From positions 1 through 64,000 of the forward strand of contig JABJIE010000034.1 in the NCBI GenBank assembly GCA_018661505.1: 64,000 bases of DNA, given 5' to 3'. Made by a program: the position numbers and the translations under genes. Under the pieces are notes generated by a model. That model ran no database searches. It was not told the origin of the DNA and saw only the letters and a list, made by a program, of their open reading frames with translations. Origin of the DNA: Lentimicrobiaceae bacterium (GTDB taxonomy: Bacteria > Bacteroidota > Bacteroidia > Bacteroidales > F082). Shown here piece by piece: positions 29,889-38,912 of the stretch (position 1 is the first letter of the stretch; each line of letters starts with the position of its first letter).

Positions 29889-31181
29889 ATGAAAACTAAT
29901 AATCTATTAACTGTATTATTGCTATTATCAGTTTTATTTCTCTCACAAATAGGCTGTAATAAAAACGATGACTCAAATAATAATGAAAAATATTTTACTC
30001 TTGGGGTGATCCTACCCATGGATTTGGAAGATGGAACTCTTAGCGAAAATTCTTTACGAACTGCTATAGATGAAATTAATAATGCTGGTGGAGTTGGTGA
30101 TGGATATGAAATTAGATTAGATGTAAAGAGTTCAGAAGGATCGGATAGACAAATATCAGCAGCATTGGCAGCTAATAATATAATAGATGAATCAGAAAAT
30201 TTAATTGGTTTTGTATCAAGCTTTTCTTCATCCACTCTGGGGATTAATGAAATTGTTATACCTGAATTATATCCAGTCATAGCTGGATCTGCAACCGATG
30301 GTAGTTTATCAAATGTATCTCCATATTTTCAAAGGCTATGCTCACCTAATTCTTTTGAGGCAAATGTTCTAACACAGCAAGCTGCAGAGTATGGGATTAG
30401 TTCCATTGCCATTGCATTTGAAAAAGGTGAACCATATTCTGAAGATCTTGCTACTGCATTTGCAGATTCATACGAAAGTGAGATACCTGCCATTGTGGAA
30501 TTTAGTCAAGGTGATCCAAACTTAGAATCTAAGATAAATGAATTATTGGAGAGTAATCCTGAAGGAATATTTATATCAATGCTAAATCCGGATGTTTACA
30601 GTGAGTTTTTCACAGCTCTCAATAACATGAACAATAATAATTTATTAGAACAAACTTCATTTTTATTGAGTGATGGTTTTGCTGGAAATGAATTTTTTAC
30701 CTTGCCAATCGACTATCTTCTCGGCGATATTAATGGTCATCCAAGGAATTTTGGAGCCACTCCATCGGCGGATACCTCAAGTACTGAATATAAATATTTT
30801 CGTGAAGAACTTCTTTTGAAATATAATCATGATGTAGGCCCATTTAATGCACAGTTCTACGACCTAGGCTATATTTATGCACTTTCTATACAGAAATCAT
30901 TTCAAGATGTAGATATGATTACCATAGCTGCTTTTAGAGAACTTGTTGCTAATAATATACGACCTGTTTCCGATGCAATATCTGGTGATGAGATAGTAAA
31001 ACCTTCTCAAGGTTGGGAAAGCATGAAAGCATCTGCACAAACTTTCAATATTGATTATATTGGAGCCAGTGGTAATTGCAACATCGATAGTCAAGGTAAT
31101 ACTGTTACACCCTACGAAGTGTTCAGAGTTGTTAAGCAAGACGGAGTATATTCCTTTGAAACTATTAAGATAATTCCGTAG
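29889..31181 (+). CDS. Type 1 periplasmic-binding-protein-like lipoprotein
   Basis: The 430-residue lipoprotein has lipobox SQIGC (Cys23) and then a leucine/amide-binding type fold of two Rossmann-like lobes. It starts TLGVILPMDLEDGTLSENSLRTAIDEINNAGG and contains LIGFVSSFSSSTLGINEIVIPELYPVIAGSATDGSLS. Such domains bind small ligands for ABC importers or act as sensors. No permease, ATPase or sensor kinase gene is adjacent, so its partner is unknown, and it may be a free-standing surface or periplasmic binding protein. The leader nearly duplicates that of the gene at 26856. A -7 box TATTTTTG lies at 29835-29842. Confidence 0.8.
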   Translation: MKTNNLLTVLLLLSVLFLSQIGCNKNDDSNNNEKYFTLGVILPMDLEDGTLSENSLRTAIDEINNAGGVGDGYEIRLDVKSSEGSDRQISAALAANNIIDESENLIGFVSSFSSSTLGINEIVIPELYPVIAGSATDGSLSNVSPYFQRLCSPNSFEANVLTQQAAEYGISSIAIAFEKGEPYSEDLATAFADSYESEIPAIVEFSQGDPNLESKINELLESNPEGIFISMLNPDVYSEFFTALNNMNNNNLLEQTSFLLSDGFAGNEFFTLPIDYLLGDINGHPRNFGATPSADTSSTEYKYFREELLLKYNHDVGPFNAQFYDLGYIYALSIQKSFQDVDMITIAAFRELVANNIRPVSDAISGDEIVKPSQGWESMKASAQTFNIDYIGASGNCNIDSQGNTVTPYEVFRVVKQDGVYSFETIKIIP

Positions 31182-31231
31182 TTATAACAATCTTTGGCCT
31201 ATTAGTTTTACTATACATAATATTTATTATG

Positions 31232-32884
31232 CTATTGTATTACCAGCTTCATGGTTTCTCCATCAAGTCTCAATAAATAAATGCCAGAAGTAAAACTTGT
31301 AATATTTATAGTATTAGAGGATAGTTCATCTAATACTTGAGTATAAATCAATTTTCCTGAAAGGCTATAGATATTAAGAGTTGGGTTCTCTCTGAATGTC
31401 TTTGTTGAAATATAAATATTATTCTTAGCTGGGTTTGGATAGTATGACCAACTTGGAGATTTATACGATAATTCATCTACCGAAGAAATATCATCAATTG
31501 CATTATTAACAACACTCCATGCGAAATCGGCTTGAATTACACCCTCCCAGTGAGAAGAATTAGGCCCCATGTCAATGTAACCATCACCAATATAACCTAA
31601 ACGATCTTTTTGCCAACCTCCTGGTCCCCAGTTTGCATTGGCATGACAACTCATGCAATTTGTTCTTATCCCTACTTTGTTAACAACTGATTGCCCCTGT
31701 GAATTAATTACTTCTGCAAATGTTCCATTCTGATTATCTAAGCTTGCAGGACCAAAAGGGGGCTCTAAATATGGGTTATATGCGTATAAAACATCGCCAA
31801 CACTACTTCCTCCATAATAAGGCTGAACAGGTACTACCATCTGATAGGTAATAGCTAATGCATAATGAGCAGCAGCGCCGGTAATACCCATAGGTCTGGC
31901 ATCTACTATTTCAGGTAAACTAGGAAATGATGGAGCATCTGGGTTAGGAGTCCACCAAAACGTTTCCCACGTCCATCGATCAATCTCAGCTGTTGTCATA
32001 TGCATGCCAACTAATATGGCATAGTCACCAACTTCACATTTAAAATTGTATAATAGATTAAGACCTGCTGCATTTGCTGAGTCAATTTTGTAATGAATAA
32101 AATCATCAATATAATATGTGTTTGATACATTAGGATTATCGCAAGTTGTATCAACTTCAGTGGCGCCAGTAGATCCAATTTCTGGGTTTACATAAACACA
32201 GCCTTTCCAGTCATTTTGAGGGAAAGGTACCGTATCACCTGCAGGTGGTCCAGTCCATGCTTTAAACGAGAACAAACCTGAAGCATTAAGATTACTCTTG
32301 TTAATTACTTTCCATACTGGTTTAATATTCATGGCAGCGCTTGGAAAACTCAACCCTTCACCAAGGGCTAAAAGTGAATCAAGTGTAGATCTTAGCAGAA
32401 TCTTATTAGAAATAACATAATCTGCAGAAGCTGGACTATATTTAACATTCTCAAAGACAGTGTCATCTGAAGTTTCCATGGTTAGATGATCAAACTTAAG
32501 TATTTGAGCAGGAATATTTAATTCAGCTCTAAATCGTTCATTTCTACTAAATTGAGTTATGGGACTCTTAGTAATCTCAACAATTTCATCCATTGTAAAC
32601 CATGTTTCCCAAATTAACAAGGTATCTCCTTCGTACACTTGATTTGATTTCTGATTAATAGCTAACCATAAATTCCAGGCATGCCTATAAAGGCTATCAG
32701 AATTTGCTGATGCAACCCAGTTTTGAATTTTTATATCTGAGGTGGGGTAGTCAAATCCAGGAATACCTTCCGAGGTGATATCGACTGGCACATATCGATT
32801 TGTTCCATCATTATCTGCTAGTATTAGATTTATGTTTAAAGAAAATATTAGAAGGAATAAAATGCTGTTTCGATGTAGTTTCAT
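31232..32884 (-). CDS. T9SS-sorted monohaem c-type cytochrome-like protein
   Basis: The 550-residue protein has a signal peptide (about 1-23) and a single haem c attachment motif, Cys410-Met-Ser-Cys413-His414. It ends in a T9SS type A sorting domain (YYPNPAKNNIYIS ... GIYLLRLDGETMKLVIQ). The large central region is rich in Trp and Pro (WTWETFWWTPNPDAPSFP) and is not a family I can name. Haem is attached in the periplasm before T9SS export, so this would be a surface-exposed cytochrome. It is a single-gene unit, divergent from the choice-of-anchor-B gene. Confidence 0.75.
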   Translation of the reverse strand: MKLHRNSILFLLIFSLNINLILADNDGTNRYVPVDITSEGIPGFDYPTSDIKIQNWVASANSDSLYRHAWNLWLAINQKSNQVYEGDTLLIWETWFTMDEIVEITKSPITQFSRNERFRAELNIPAQILKFDHLTMETSDDTVFENVKYSPASADYVISNKILLRSTLDSLLALGEGLSFPSAAMNIKPVWKVINKSNLNASGLFSFKAWTGPPAGDTVPFPQNDWKGCVYVNPEIGSTGATEVDTTCDNPNVSNTYYIDDFIHYKIDSANAAGLNLLYNFKCEVGDYAILVGMHMTTAEIDRWTWETFWWTPNPDAPSFPSLPEIVDARPMGITGAAAHYALAITYQMVVPVQPYYGGSSVGDVLYAYNPYLEPPFGPASLDNQNGTFAEVINSQGQSVVNKVGIRTNCMSCHANANWGPGGWQKDRLGYIGDGYIDMGPNSSHWEGVIQADFAWSVVNNAIDDISSVDELSYKSPSWSYYPNPAKNNIYISTKTFRENPTLNIYSLSGKLIYTQVLDELSSNTINITSFTSGIYLLRLDGETMKLVIQ

Positions 32885-33068
32885 ATCTATTTAATTTTTA
32901 AATGATTCTTTGTTTAAATAAAACAATAACTTTGAAGTTTTTGTTTAGAATCAAAAATAATTATTTTTTATTAGGAAGTTAGTTTTGTTAAAATTTTGTT
33001 AATAGCAAACCCAAGCGCTTTATTGGATGTCTTGAGGTTATAAAATTACCATCTAATTACTTTCAAAT

Positions 33069-34646
33069 ATGACAAAGTCACTATTTACCCTACTATTATT
33101 AATAACTACCACCCTTACGTATGCTCAATTAAATATTGTTGAATTAGGTTTTAAGCCCTATTCCAATGAACTTAGCGACGTATGGGGTTATTCGGATTCA
33201 GATTTAAATGAATATGCCCTCATTGGAGCATTCGATGGGTTTTCTGTGGTTAATGTAACTGACCCTTCAAATTTAGTTGAGGTATTTTTTGAACCAGGAG
33301 TATCATCAATCTGGAGAGATATAAAAACATGGGGAACCCATGCTTACGTTTCGACCGAGGGTGGAGATGGAATACTAATAGTTGATCTTAGTCCACTTCC
33401 AGGGCCGGTTACTAATGTATCCTATTATACTGGTTCCCAGAATTCATTTACAACGGTACATAATTTATACATAGATGAAACAGGGAGGCTATATATATTT
33501 GGAGCCAATAACGGTCAAGGTGGGGCGATTATCTGTGATTTGAATAATGATCCCATGAATCCCATAGAACTTGGGATATTTAATGATTATTATTTTCACG
33601 ATGGTATGGCAAGAGGCGATACCCTTTGGGGCGCTGCAATTTACAATGGATTCTTTTCTGCAGTTGATGTAAGTGATCCTTCAAATCCATATGCAATTGC
33701 TACAAAGAATACACCAGGCTTTTTCACACATAATGCATGGATTTCAGATGATGGCAATTATCTTTTTACCACCGATGAGGTTGAAGGTGGATATATTGGA
33801 TCATATGATGTGTCTAATCTAGATAATATTATTGAAGTCGACAAAGTTCAGTCTAGTCCTGGAGAAAATGTAATACCCCATAATGTCCATGTGCTTAATG
33901 ATTTTATTGTAACATCATATTATACTGATGGAATTACAATTCATGATGCTGCACGCCCAGGTAACCTTATCGAGGTTGGTAATTATGACACTTCACCTAA
34001 CTTCTCGGGTGGTGGGTTTCATGGTAGTTGGGGGACCTATCCATTCCTTCCTTCAGGTAATATTTTAGCTTCCGATATAGAAGAAGGTCTATATGTATTA
34101 GGCCCAGATTATATTAGAGCATGTTACCTTGAAGGCTTTGTAACGGATAGTATTACCGGTAACTCAATAAATAATGTAGTTGTAAAAATAAAGGGCACAA
34201 CCTATCAAGAAAGCACTTCATTTGATGGTAGTTATGCATTTGGTACTCCTACATCGGGTGTTTATGATATTGAATTCTCACATCCTAGTTACAACTCAAA
34301 AACACTTGAAGGAATTTCATTGGATAACGGTGTACTAACCGAATTAGAGGTTGAGCTAAATGGTTGGTTTACAAGCATTGGTGAGGAGGAAGAAAATGCT
34401 CAAATGAAGGCAGGTCCTAACCCTTTTATAACATCTATGAACTTAAAATATAACATAGAAAATACATTACAACCAAATGCATTTATTGAGGTTCGCTCCA
34501 TCAGTGGGGTGTTGGTAAAGAAAATACTAATATATGAAAACCAATCAAATATCCAAATTGGTGAGGAGCTTGCAAAAGGGGTATATACGATTAGGATTGT
34601 TAACGGATCTACCATTATCAAACCCATATCAGTTATCAAACTATGA
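33069..34646 (+). CDS. Choice-of-anchor B family T9SS protein
   Basis: The 525-residue secreted protein has a signal peptide (1-19, TLTYAQ). The choice-of-anchor-B beta-propeller-like domain (about 20-355) has repeats such as YALIGAFDGFSVVNVTDPSNLVEV and AYVSTEGGDGILIVDLS. A carboxypeptidase-regulatory-like domain follows (about 356-435, EGFVTDSITGNSINNVVVKIKGT), then a T9SS sorting domain (MKAGPNPFITSMNLKYN ... KGVYTIRIVNGSTIIKPISVIKL). These proteins are surface-located and of unknown function. A -7 box TAGTTTTG lies at 32980-32987. It converges with the FG-GAP gene. Confidence 0.85.
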   Translation: MTKSLFTLLLLITTTLTYAQLNIVELGFKPYSNELSDVWGYSDSDLNEYALIGAFDGFSVVNVTDPSNLVEVFFEPGVSSIWRDIKTWGTHAYVSTEGGDGILIVDLSPLPGPVTNVSYYTGSQNSFTTVHNLYIDETGRLYIFGANNGQGGAIICDLNNDPMNPIELGIFNDYYFHDGMARGDTLWGAAIYNGFFSAVDVSDPSNPYAIATKNTPGFFTHNAWISDDGNYLFTTDEVEGGYIGSYDVSNLDNIIEVDKVQSSPGENVIPHNVHVLNDFIVTSYYTDGITIHDAARPGNLIEVGNYDTSPNFSGGGFHGSWGTYPFLPSGNILASDIEEGLYVLGPDYIRACYLEGFVTDSITGNSINNVVVKIKGTTYQESTSFDGSYAFGTPTSGVYDIEFSHPSYNSKTLEGISLDNGVLTELEVELNGWFTSIGEEEENAQMKAGPNPFITSMNLKYNIENTLQPNAFIEVRSISGVLVKKILIYENQSNIQIGEELAKGVYTIRIVNGSTIIKPISVIKL

Positions 34647-34677
34647 TGCTATTTTACGTAACCTAATTAATTCTAGG

Positions 34678-36879
34678 TCAATTAACAAATAATTTTTTTT
34701 GATGAACGAGTTTGTTGGTGTGTACGCTAACCACATATATTCCAGTTTTAATATCAGAGATATTAATTTCGGTCTCGTAAGGCCTATCTTTTAAAGAAAG
34801 CTCCTTAAGTAGTTGTCCCATTATATTATGAACACTGATTGTTGTAATTCTAAAACTTGGACTCATTACTTTAATTTTATTTGTGGCAGGATTTGGAAAA
34901 ATTAAGATATCATTTTCTGCCTTTGAAAGGTTTGGTATTGCTAACCATGATGGAGATCCGTTTTTCAAAATGGAAATTCCCCCAGTAAATTCACCAATAA
35001 TAATCTCATCTTTTCCATCATTATTAATGTCACCACCTGATACAGTTGCTCTAAGCGCATTTACAAACAAGGAATCTTCGAGTTTAAACTGACCATTTAG
35101 ATTACCATCTATGTCACCATATTTATAGAGATGACCATCTTCAGAGCTAACATATAAAATACTATTTCCAACTGTATCTTGAGTGATATATGGAGAGCTA
35201 TAGCCACCACAACATTCTTCCATAACATCAATACCACCAAAGAAATCGTTCGTTGGAGAAGAACTGAAGAATGCCTGTTCTGCAGTCCCAGTGTTTTTAA
35301 AATAGTTTATGGTACCACTTTTCTCCCCCACTAAAAGATCTAACTTTCCGTCATTATCAATGTCATAAACTTGTGGGATTGATGACTCTCCGACATCAAT
35401 ATTCATATAATTTGGGTCAGTGAGGATAAAATTAGCATTTTGACCTGGTAAGGCATTATTTGAAAAAAGATGAATTTTACCTTCCTCATCTCCACTTATC
35501 ATATCCATGTCGCCATCATTATCCATATCACCAAAGCATGGATAAATACCGCTTAAATTTAGAACTGAGAGTTGATTGTAATCAATATCTACAATATCAT
35601 ATTTAGGTAATGTGGAAGTACCTGTATTTATCATAAATAATAGACTACTTTCATAATTACCAATTCCATTGTAATAACCAAAATTACCCGTTAGTATATC
35701 CAGTAACCCATCATTGTTTATATCAATAAATGATGCCTTGGCGCCTTCTCCAACATCTATCATGCCCTCCTGTAAAAATGAAGTACCCTTAAACTCAAAA
35801 ACATTATCACCACTGGAAGAAATATTATTGTAGTACCATATGTTATTGAAATTCTCAGATGTAAGTGGATTATTTGGGCTAACGATTAGATCTTTTTTGT
35901 TATCGTTGTTTATATCAACATGGTATGTTGCTGGAAATACATTCAGATCTATTTTCACATCATATGAAGGGTATGAAGTATCAGAATAGGTCATATAAGC
36001 TTCATCAATACTTCCACCATTGTTAAGCATAACTGTATTGCTATAAGAGATATCCCCAATGAGAATGTCTTTTAACATGTCATTATTAAGGTCGATTGCT
36101 AAAAGTGTCGAACCTGCATGTCTTGAGGAGCCAGTAAGTTTATATTTTTTGTTTTCACAACTGTCGAAAAGAGTTATGCTGTTATCCTGGGAACTTTCAG
36201 AAAAATAACCCCAGCATTCCGTTGCTAATTCAAATTCAAGTGCTTCACAGTTGCCATATTTCTCCATGGATAAATTCTTGTAGAAAAATACTGTATTCCC
36301 CAAAATGCCAAATGATAATATGTCCAAATCACCATCCATATCGATGTCAGTTATGGCAGGCAAGTCAGGAGGACTTACAAAAATATTCGTTAATCCTTCT
36401 GGTGTTTCAGCTTTAAGCAGACTACTTACCTTAGTGAAACTTAGAGTTTCTTGAGAATCGTTCCTATAAACTGCAATTCCAGCTGTAGCACTTGTGAAAA
36501 TATCTGCTTTACCATCGCAATTATAGTCAGCAAGTAGGGCCCAGTTTTGCATGGATGGAAATAAATGTTCGTACTCAGGACTATGTACGTAATAAGTTTC
36601 CATGAACCCACCTTTATTAAGGAAACATTTTGACATTCCATACCAATCACGTTCAAATGTGAATAAATCCTTAATTCCATCATTGTTTAAGTCTATTTCC
36701 GAGAATTGTGGGCTATTAAAGCCTCCAGCCCAAGGATTTAATAGTTGCTCTCCGTTTGAGCTCACTTCTATGGAATCAAATTTTACCAATTGCATTTGTG
36801 AAAAACCAATATATGGGAGGGATGATGCAAGGGAACAAACTATTAATAATTGGAAATATTTTAGGCTAAAAAGATTCAT
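34678..36879 (-). CDS. T9SS-sorted FG-GAP/VCBS repeat protein
   Basis: The 733-residue protein has a signal peptide (about 1-27) and roughly nine calcium-binding FG-GAP/VCBS repeats with the loop DxNxDGxxD, for example DLNNDGIKDLFTF, DIDMDGDLDILSF, DINNDGLLDILTG, DMDNDGDMDMISG and DINNDGKDEIIIG. They should build an integrin-like beta-propeller. The C-terminus is a T9SS sorting domain (IFPNPATNKIKV ... GIYVVSVHTNKLVHQKKLFVN). Its start codon lies 14 bases inside the end of the MbnH-like gene, so it is translationally coupled to the MbnP/MbnH pair. That suggests it works with them, for example as a surface binding partner; this is inference. Confidence 0.88.
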   Translation of the reverse strand: MNLFSLKYFQLLIVCSLASSLPYIGFSQMQLVKFDSIEVSSNGEQLLNPWAGGFNSPQFSEIDLNNDGIKDLFTFERDWYGMSKCFLNKGGFMETYYVHSPEYEHLFPSMQNWALLADYNCDGKADIFTSATAGIAVYRNDSQETLSFTKVSSLLKAETPEGLTNIFVSPPDLPAITDIDMDGDLDILSFGILGNTVFFYKNLSMEKYGNCEALEFELATECWGYFSESSQDNSITLFDSCENKKYKLTGSSRHAGSTLLAIDLNNDMLKDILIGDISYSNTVMLNNGGSIDEAYMTYSDTSYPSYDVKIDLNVFPATYHVDINNDNKKDLIVSPNNPLTSENFNNIWYYNNISSSGDNVFEFKGTSFLQEGMIDVGEGAKASFIDINNDGLLDILTGNFGYYNGIGNYESSLLFMINTGTSTLPKYDIVDIDYNQLSVLNLSGIYPCFGDMDNDGDMDMISGDEEGKIHLFSNNALPGQNANFILTDPNYMNIDVGESSIPQVYDIDNDGKLDLLVGEKSGTINYFKNTGTAEQAFFSSSPTNDFFGGIDVMEECCGGYSSPYITQDTVGNSILYVSSEDGHLYKYGDIDGNLNGQFKLEDSLFVNALRATVSGGDINNDGKDEIIIGEFTGGISILKNGSPSWLAIPNLSKAENDILIFPNPATNKIKVMSPSFRITTISVHNIMGQLLKELSLKDRPYETEINISDIKTGIYVVSVHTNKLVHQKKLFVN

Positions 36880-37942
36880 TATTAAATGGGTCTGAGTAGT
36901 CAGGGTTATTAGTAAATGTAGTATCAGTAAGGGTTTTGATAAAAGCTAGTAGGTTCATTTTTTCCTGCTCAGTGAGGTTAACACCTCCCTGACTTACTTT
37001 TTTCATAAGTGGATCAATTGTAGGAGACCAAACTAGGTTATGACTATAAAACTCTATTACCTCCTCAAGTGTATTAAATCTGCCGTCGTGCATATAAGGA
37101 CCAGTCAATGTTATATTTCTTAGGGAAGGTGTTTTGAACTTTCCAACATCAAGTGGGTTCTTGGTAAAGTCTGCATGGCCTATATCCGTATAAGTGGAAT
37201 CAAGTCCATTATTGTGAAATAGATTATCTGTGTAGAGTATGGTAGAATGACAATGGAAACAGTCACCTTTTTCTGTAAAGAAAATTTCAAAACCCCTGGA
37301 TTCAGATTGGGTTAGAGGAGTCTCACCTCTTAGGTACCTATCCCATTTTGAATTTGATGATATGAGTGTTCTTTCAAACTGAGCAATGGCTTTTGCAACT
37401 AAACTTGAATCAATCTGTCTGACTCCAAATGCATTAAAGAACATATCAGGATAACTGGGGTGTTCATTTAATTTCTTGGCTGCCTCAGGCCATGACTGGT
37501 GCATCTCTATGGGATTAATTACCGGCTGAAGAGCTTGATCTTCCATATTTGGGGATCTTCCATCCCAAAACAAGGAGGTCATCCATCCAATGTTCATCAC
37601 TGGCATAGAATTTCGGTTACCCTTTATTTTATCTATTCCTTCACTAAATCGCTTTCCGTTATCAGTAAATGAAAATGCAGGGTTGTGACAACTTCCACAT
37701 GACTGAGTATTATCAGCTGAGAGAATTGGGTCGTAGAAAAGCCGCCTGCCAAGCTCAATTCCCTCCACAGTCATAGGGTTATCTTCTGGTATTATGAGAT
37801 CAGGAAAGCCATTGGGGCTTTCAAGGATGTAAGGTGTTGGATCATAAACCTCAATTGGTATATCCGGAACAACATCTTTTTTACACCCATGCACAAGCAT
37901 GAGAGTTAGAAGAGCAAATAATATGGAAATCCAGGATCTCAT
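36866..37942 (-). CDS. MbnH/MauG-like dihaem cytochrome c peroxidase lipoprotein
   Basis: The 358-residue lipoprotein (lipobox VHGC, Cys20) belongs to the bacterial dihaem cytochrome c peroxidase/MauG family. The first haem site is Cys82-Gly-Ser-Cys85-His86, followed by NPAFSFTDNGKRFSEG and NRNSMPVMNIG. The second is Cys228-Phe-His-Cys231-His232. A conserved LFWDGR lies between. The gene directly upstream encodes an MbnP-like protein. In known MbnP/MbnH pairs the dihaem enzyme oxidises a Trp of MbnP to kynurenine, creating a copper site. The pairing suggests that activity here, but ordinary peroxidase function is not excluded. Confidence 0.85.
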   Translation of the reverse strand: MRSWISILFALLTLMLVHGCKKDVVPDIPIEVYDPTPYILESPNGFPDLIIPEDNPMTVEGIELGRRLFYDPILSADNTQSCGSCHNPAFSFTDNGKRFSEGIDKIKGNRNSMPVMNIGWMTSLFWDGRSPNMEDQALQPVINPIEMHQSWPEAAKKLNEHPSYPDMFFNAFGVRQIDSSLVAKAIAQFERTLISSNSKWDRYLRGETPLTQSESRGFEIFFTEKGDCFHCHSTILYTDNLFHNNGLDSTYTDIGHADFTKNPLDVGKFKTPSLRNITLTGPYMHDGRFNTLEEVIEFYSHNLVWSPTIDPLMKKVSQGGVNLTEQEKMNLLAFIKTLTDTTFTNNPDYSDPFNNESF

Positions 37943-37966
37943 TTTACCATAAAAAATTGTTTAACT

Positions 37967-38707
37967 CTAGTCCAAATTACCCAAATTAAAAACGTTTGAA
38001 CCATTCTCCATTAACTCGGTTTGAATTTCTTCATTACCCATTATCCCACTTATGTTGTTTAAATCTAAGGTATTTGGGTTTACCCACCAATTATTAATAT
38101 CCATGTAAATATCTAGATTATATTCGCCGTCATAGGATAGTACCATTGGAGTGTCAAAATTTAAATTCACTTCAATAAAATGTGGAGTTTGCATCAACCT
38201 TCCAGTATGCGCCTGATAGTTTTTTACAATGTTTGCCGAATCAAATTTACCTTCAAGTTTCATGTAATGATAACCACCACCCATTGGTTGTGGCCATTCC
38301 ATATTACTTTCTGGTGGGTTAGGGTATAGATTGCTAATATTGAATTGTTCTGTGAGTCCAAATACAAAGGAAATACTTTCATAATCACCCACTGGCATAT
38401 CATTAATATATATTTTACCTGTGTTGTTGTCTTGAGCATCAACATAGAACACATTATTCAAAATTGCATTTGTTCCATCTGTCATTGTTAGTATGATCTC
38501 TGAAACAAAGTATTTTAAAGTAGTAACACTGTAGTCGTTACCATATGCATTGGTATATTTAATGGTATCAAATTTAAGATCCATATTGCCAACTCTATGG
38601 TTAAATGTTATTTCAAGATTTGCCGGGCCATCATTTTCGTCAAGGTTACAGCTACCTATTAATAATGCTGAAATTATGGTTAATAATGTTATAATTCTAA
38701 TTTTCAT
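37967..38707 (-). CDS. MbnP-like lipoprotein
   Basis: The 246-residue lipoprotein (lipobox IGSC, Cys20) has the MbnP-family pattern: ITFNHRVGNMDLKFDT near the start, ALLNN/FYVDAQ-like strands, and the hallmark NMEWPQPMGGGYHYMKLEGKF with Trp138. MbnP is a copper-binding partner protein in which a Trp is converted to kynurenine by the dihaem enzyme MbnH. The MbnH-like gene lies 24 bases downstream on the same strand. Which Trp would be modified here cannot be told from sequence; Trp138 and the Trp-Trp pair near residue 208 are candidates. It heads a three-gene operon with the peroxidase and the FG-GAP protein. Confidence 0.82.
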   Translation of the reverse strand: MKIRIITLLTIISALLIGSCNLDENDGPANLEITFNHRVGNMDLKFDTIKYTNAYGNDYSVTTLKYFVSEIILTMTDGTNAILNNVFYVDAQDNNTGKIYINDMPVGDYESISFVFGLTEQFNISNLYPNPPESNMEWPQPMGGGYHYMKLEGKFDSANIVKNYQAHTGRLMQTPHFIEVNLNFDTPMVLSYDGEYNLDIYMDINNWWVNPNTLDLNNISGIMGNEEIQTELMENGSNVFNLGNLD

Positions 38708-38739
38708 AATTGATTTTATTTATTTAATAGTTAGGAAAA

Positions 38740-38747
38740 CAAAAATA
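38740..38747 (-). promoter_or_regulatory. -7 box (TATTTTTG) of the MbnP operon
   Basis: It matches TAnnTTTG on the minus strand about 33 bases before the MbnP-like start. No TTTG is found at -33. Confidence 0.45.
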
Positions 38748-38912
38748 CAGAAGTATTATTGTTTTTAAGACATTAAATTTTACGAATGGTATGCCTATCA
38801 ATGAATGAAATAATACATAGATTGATTTTTTATTGGAGGAAAGGATATTATTGTTAGGTCGATATATGATCCCTTTAAAAACCTTTGGTAATTAATTTGA
38901 TTTAACAGAAAA

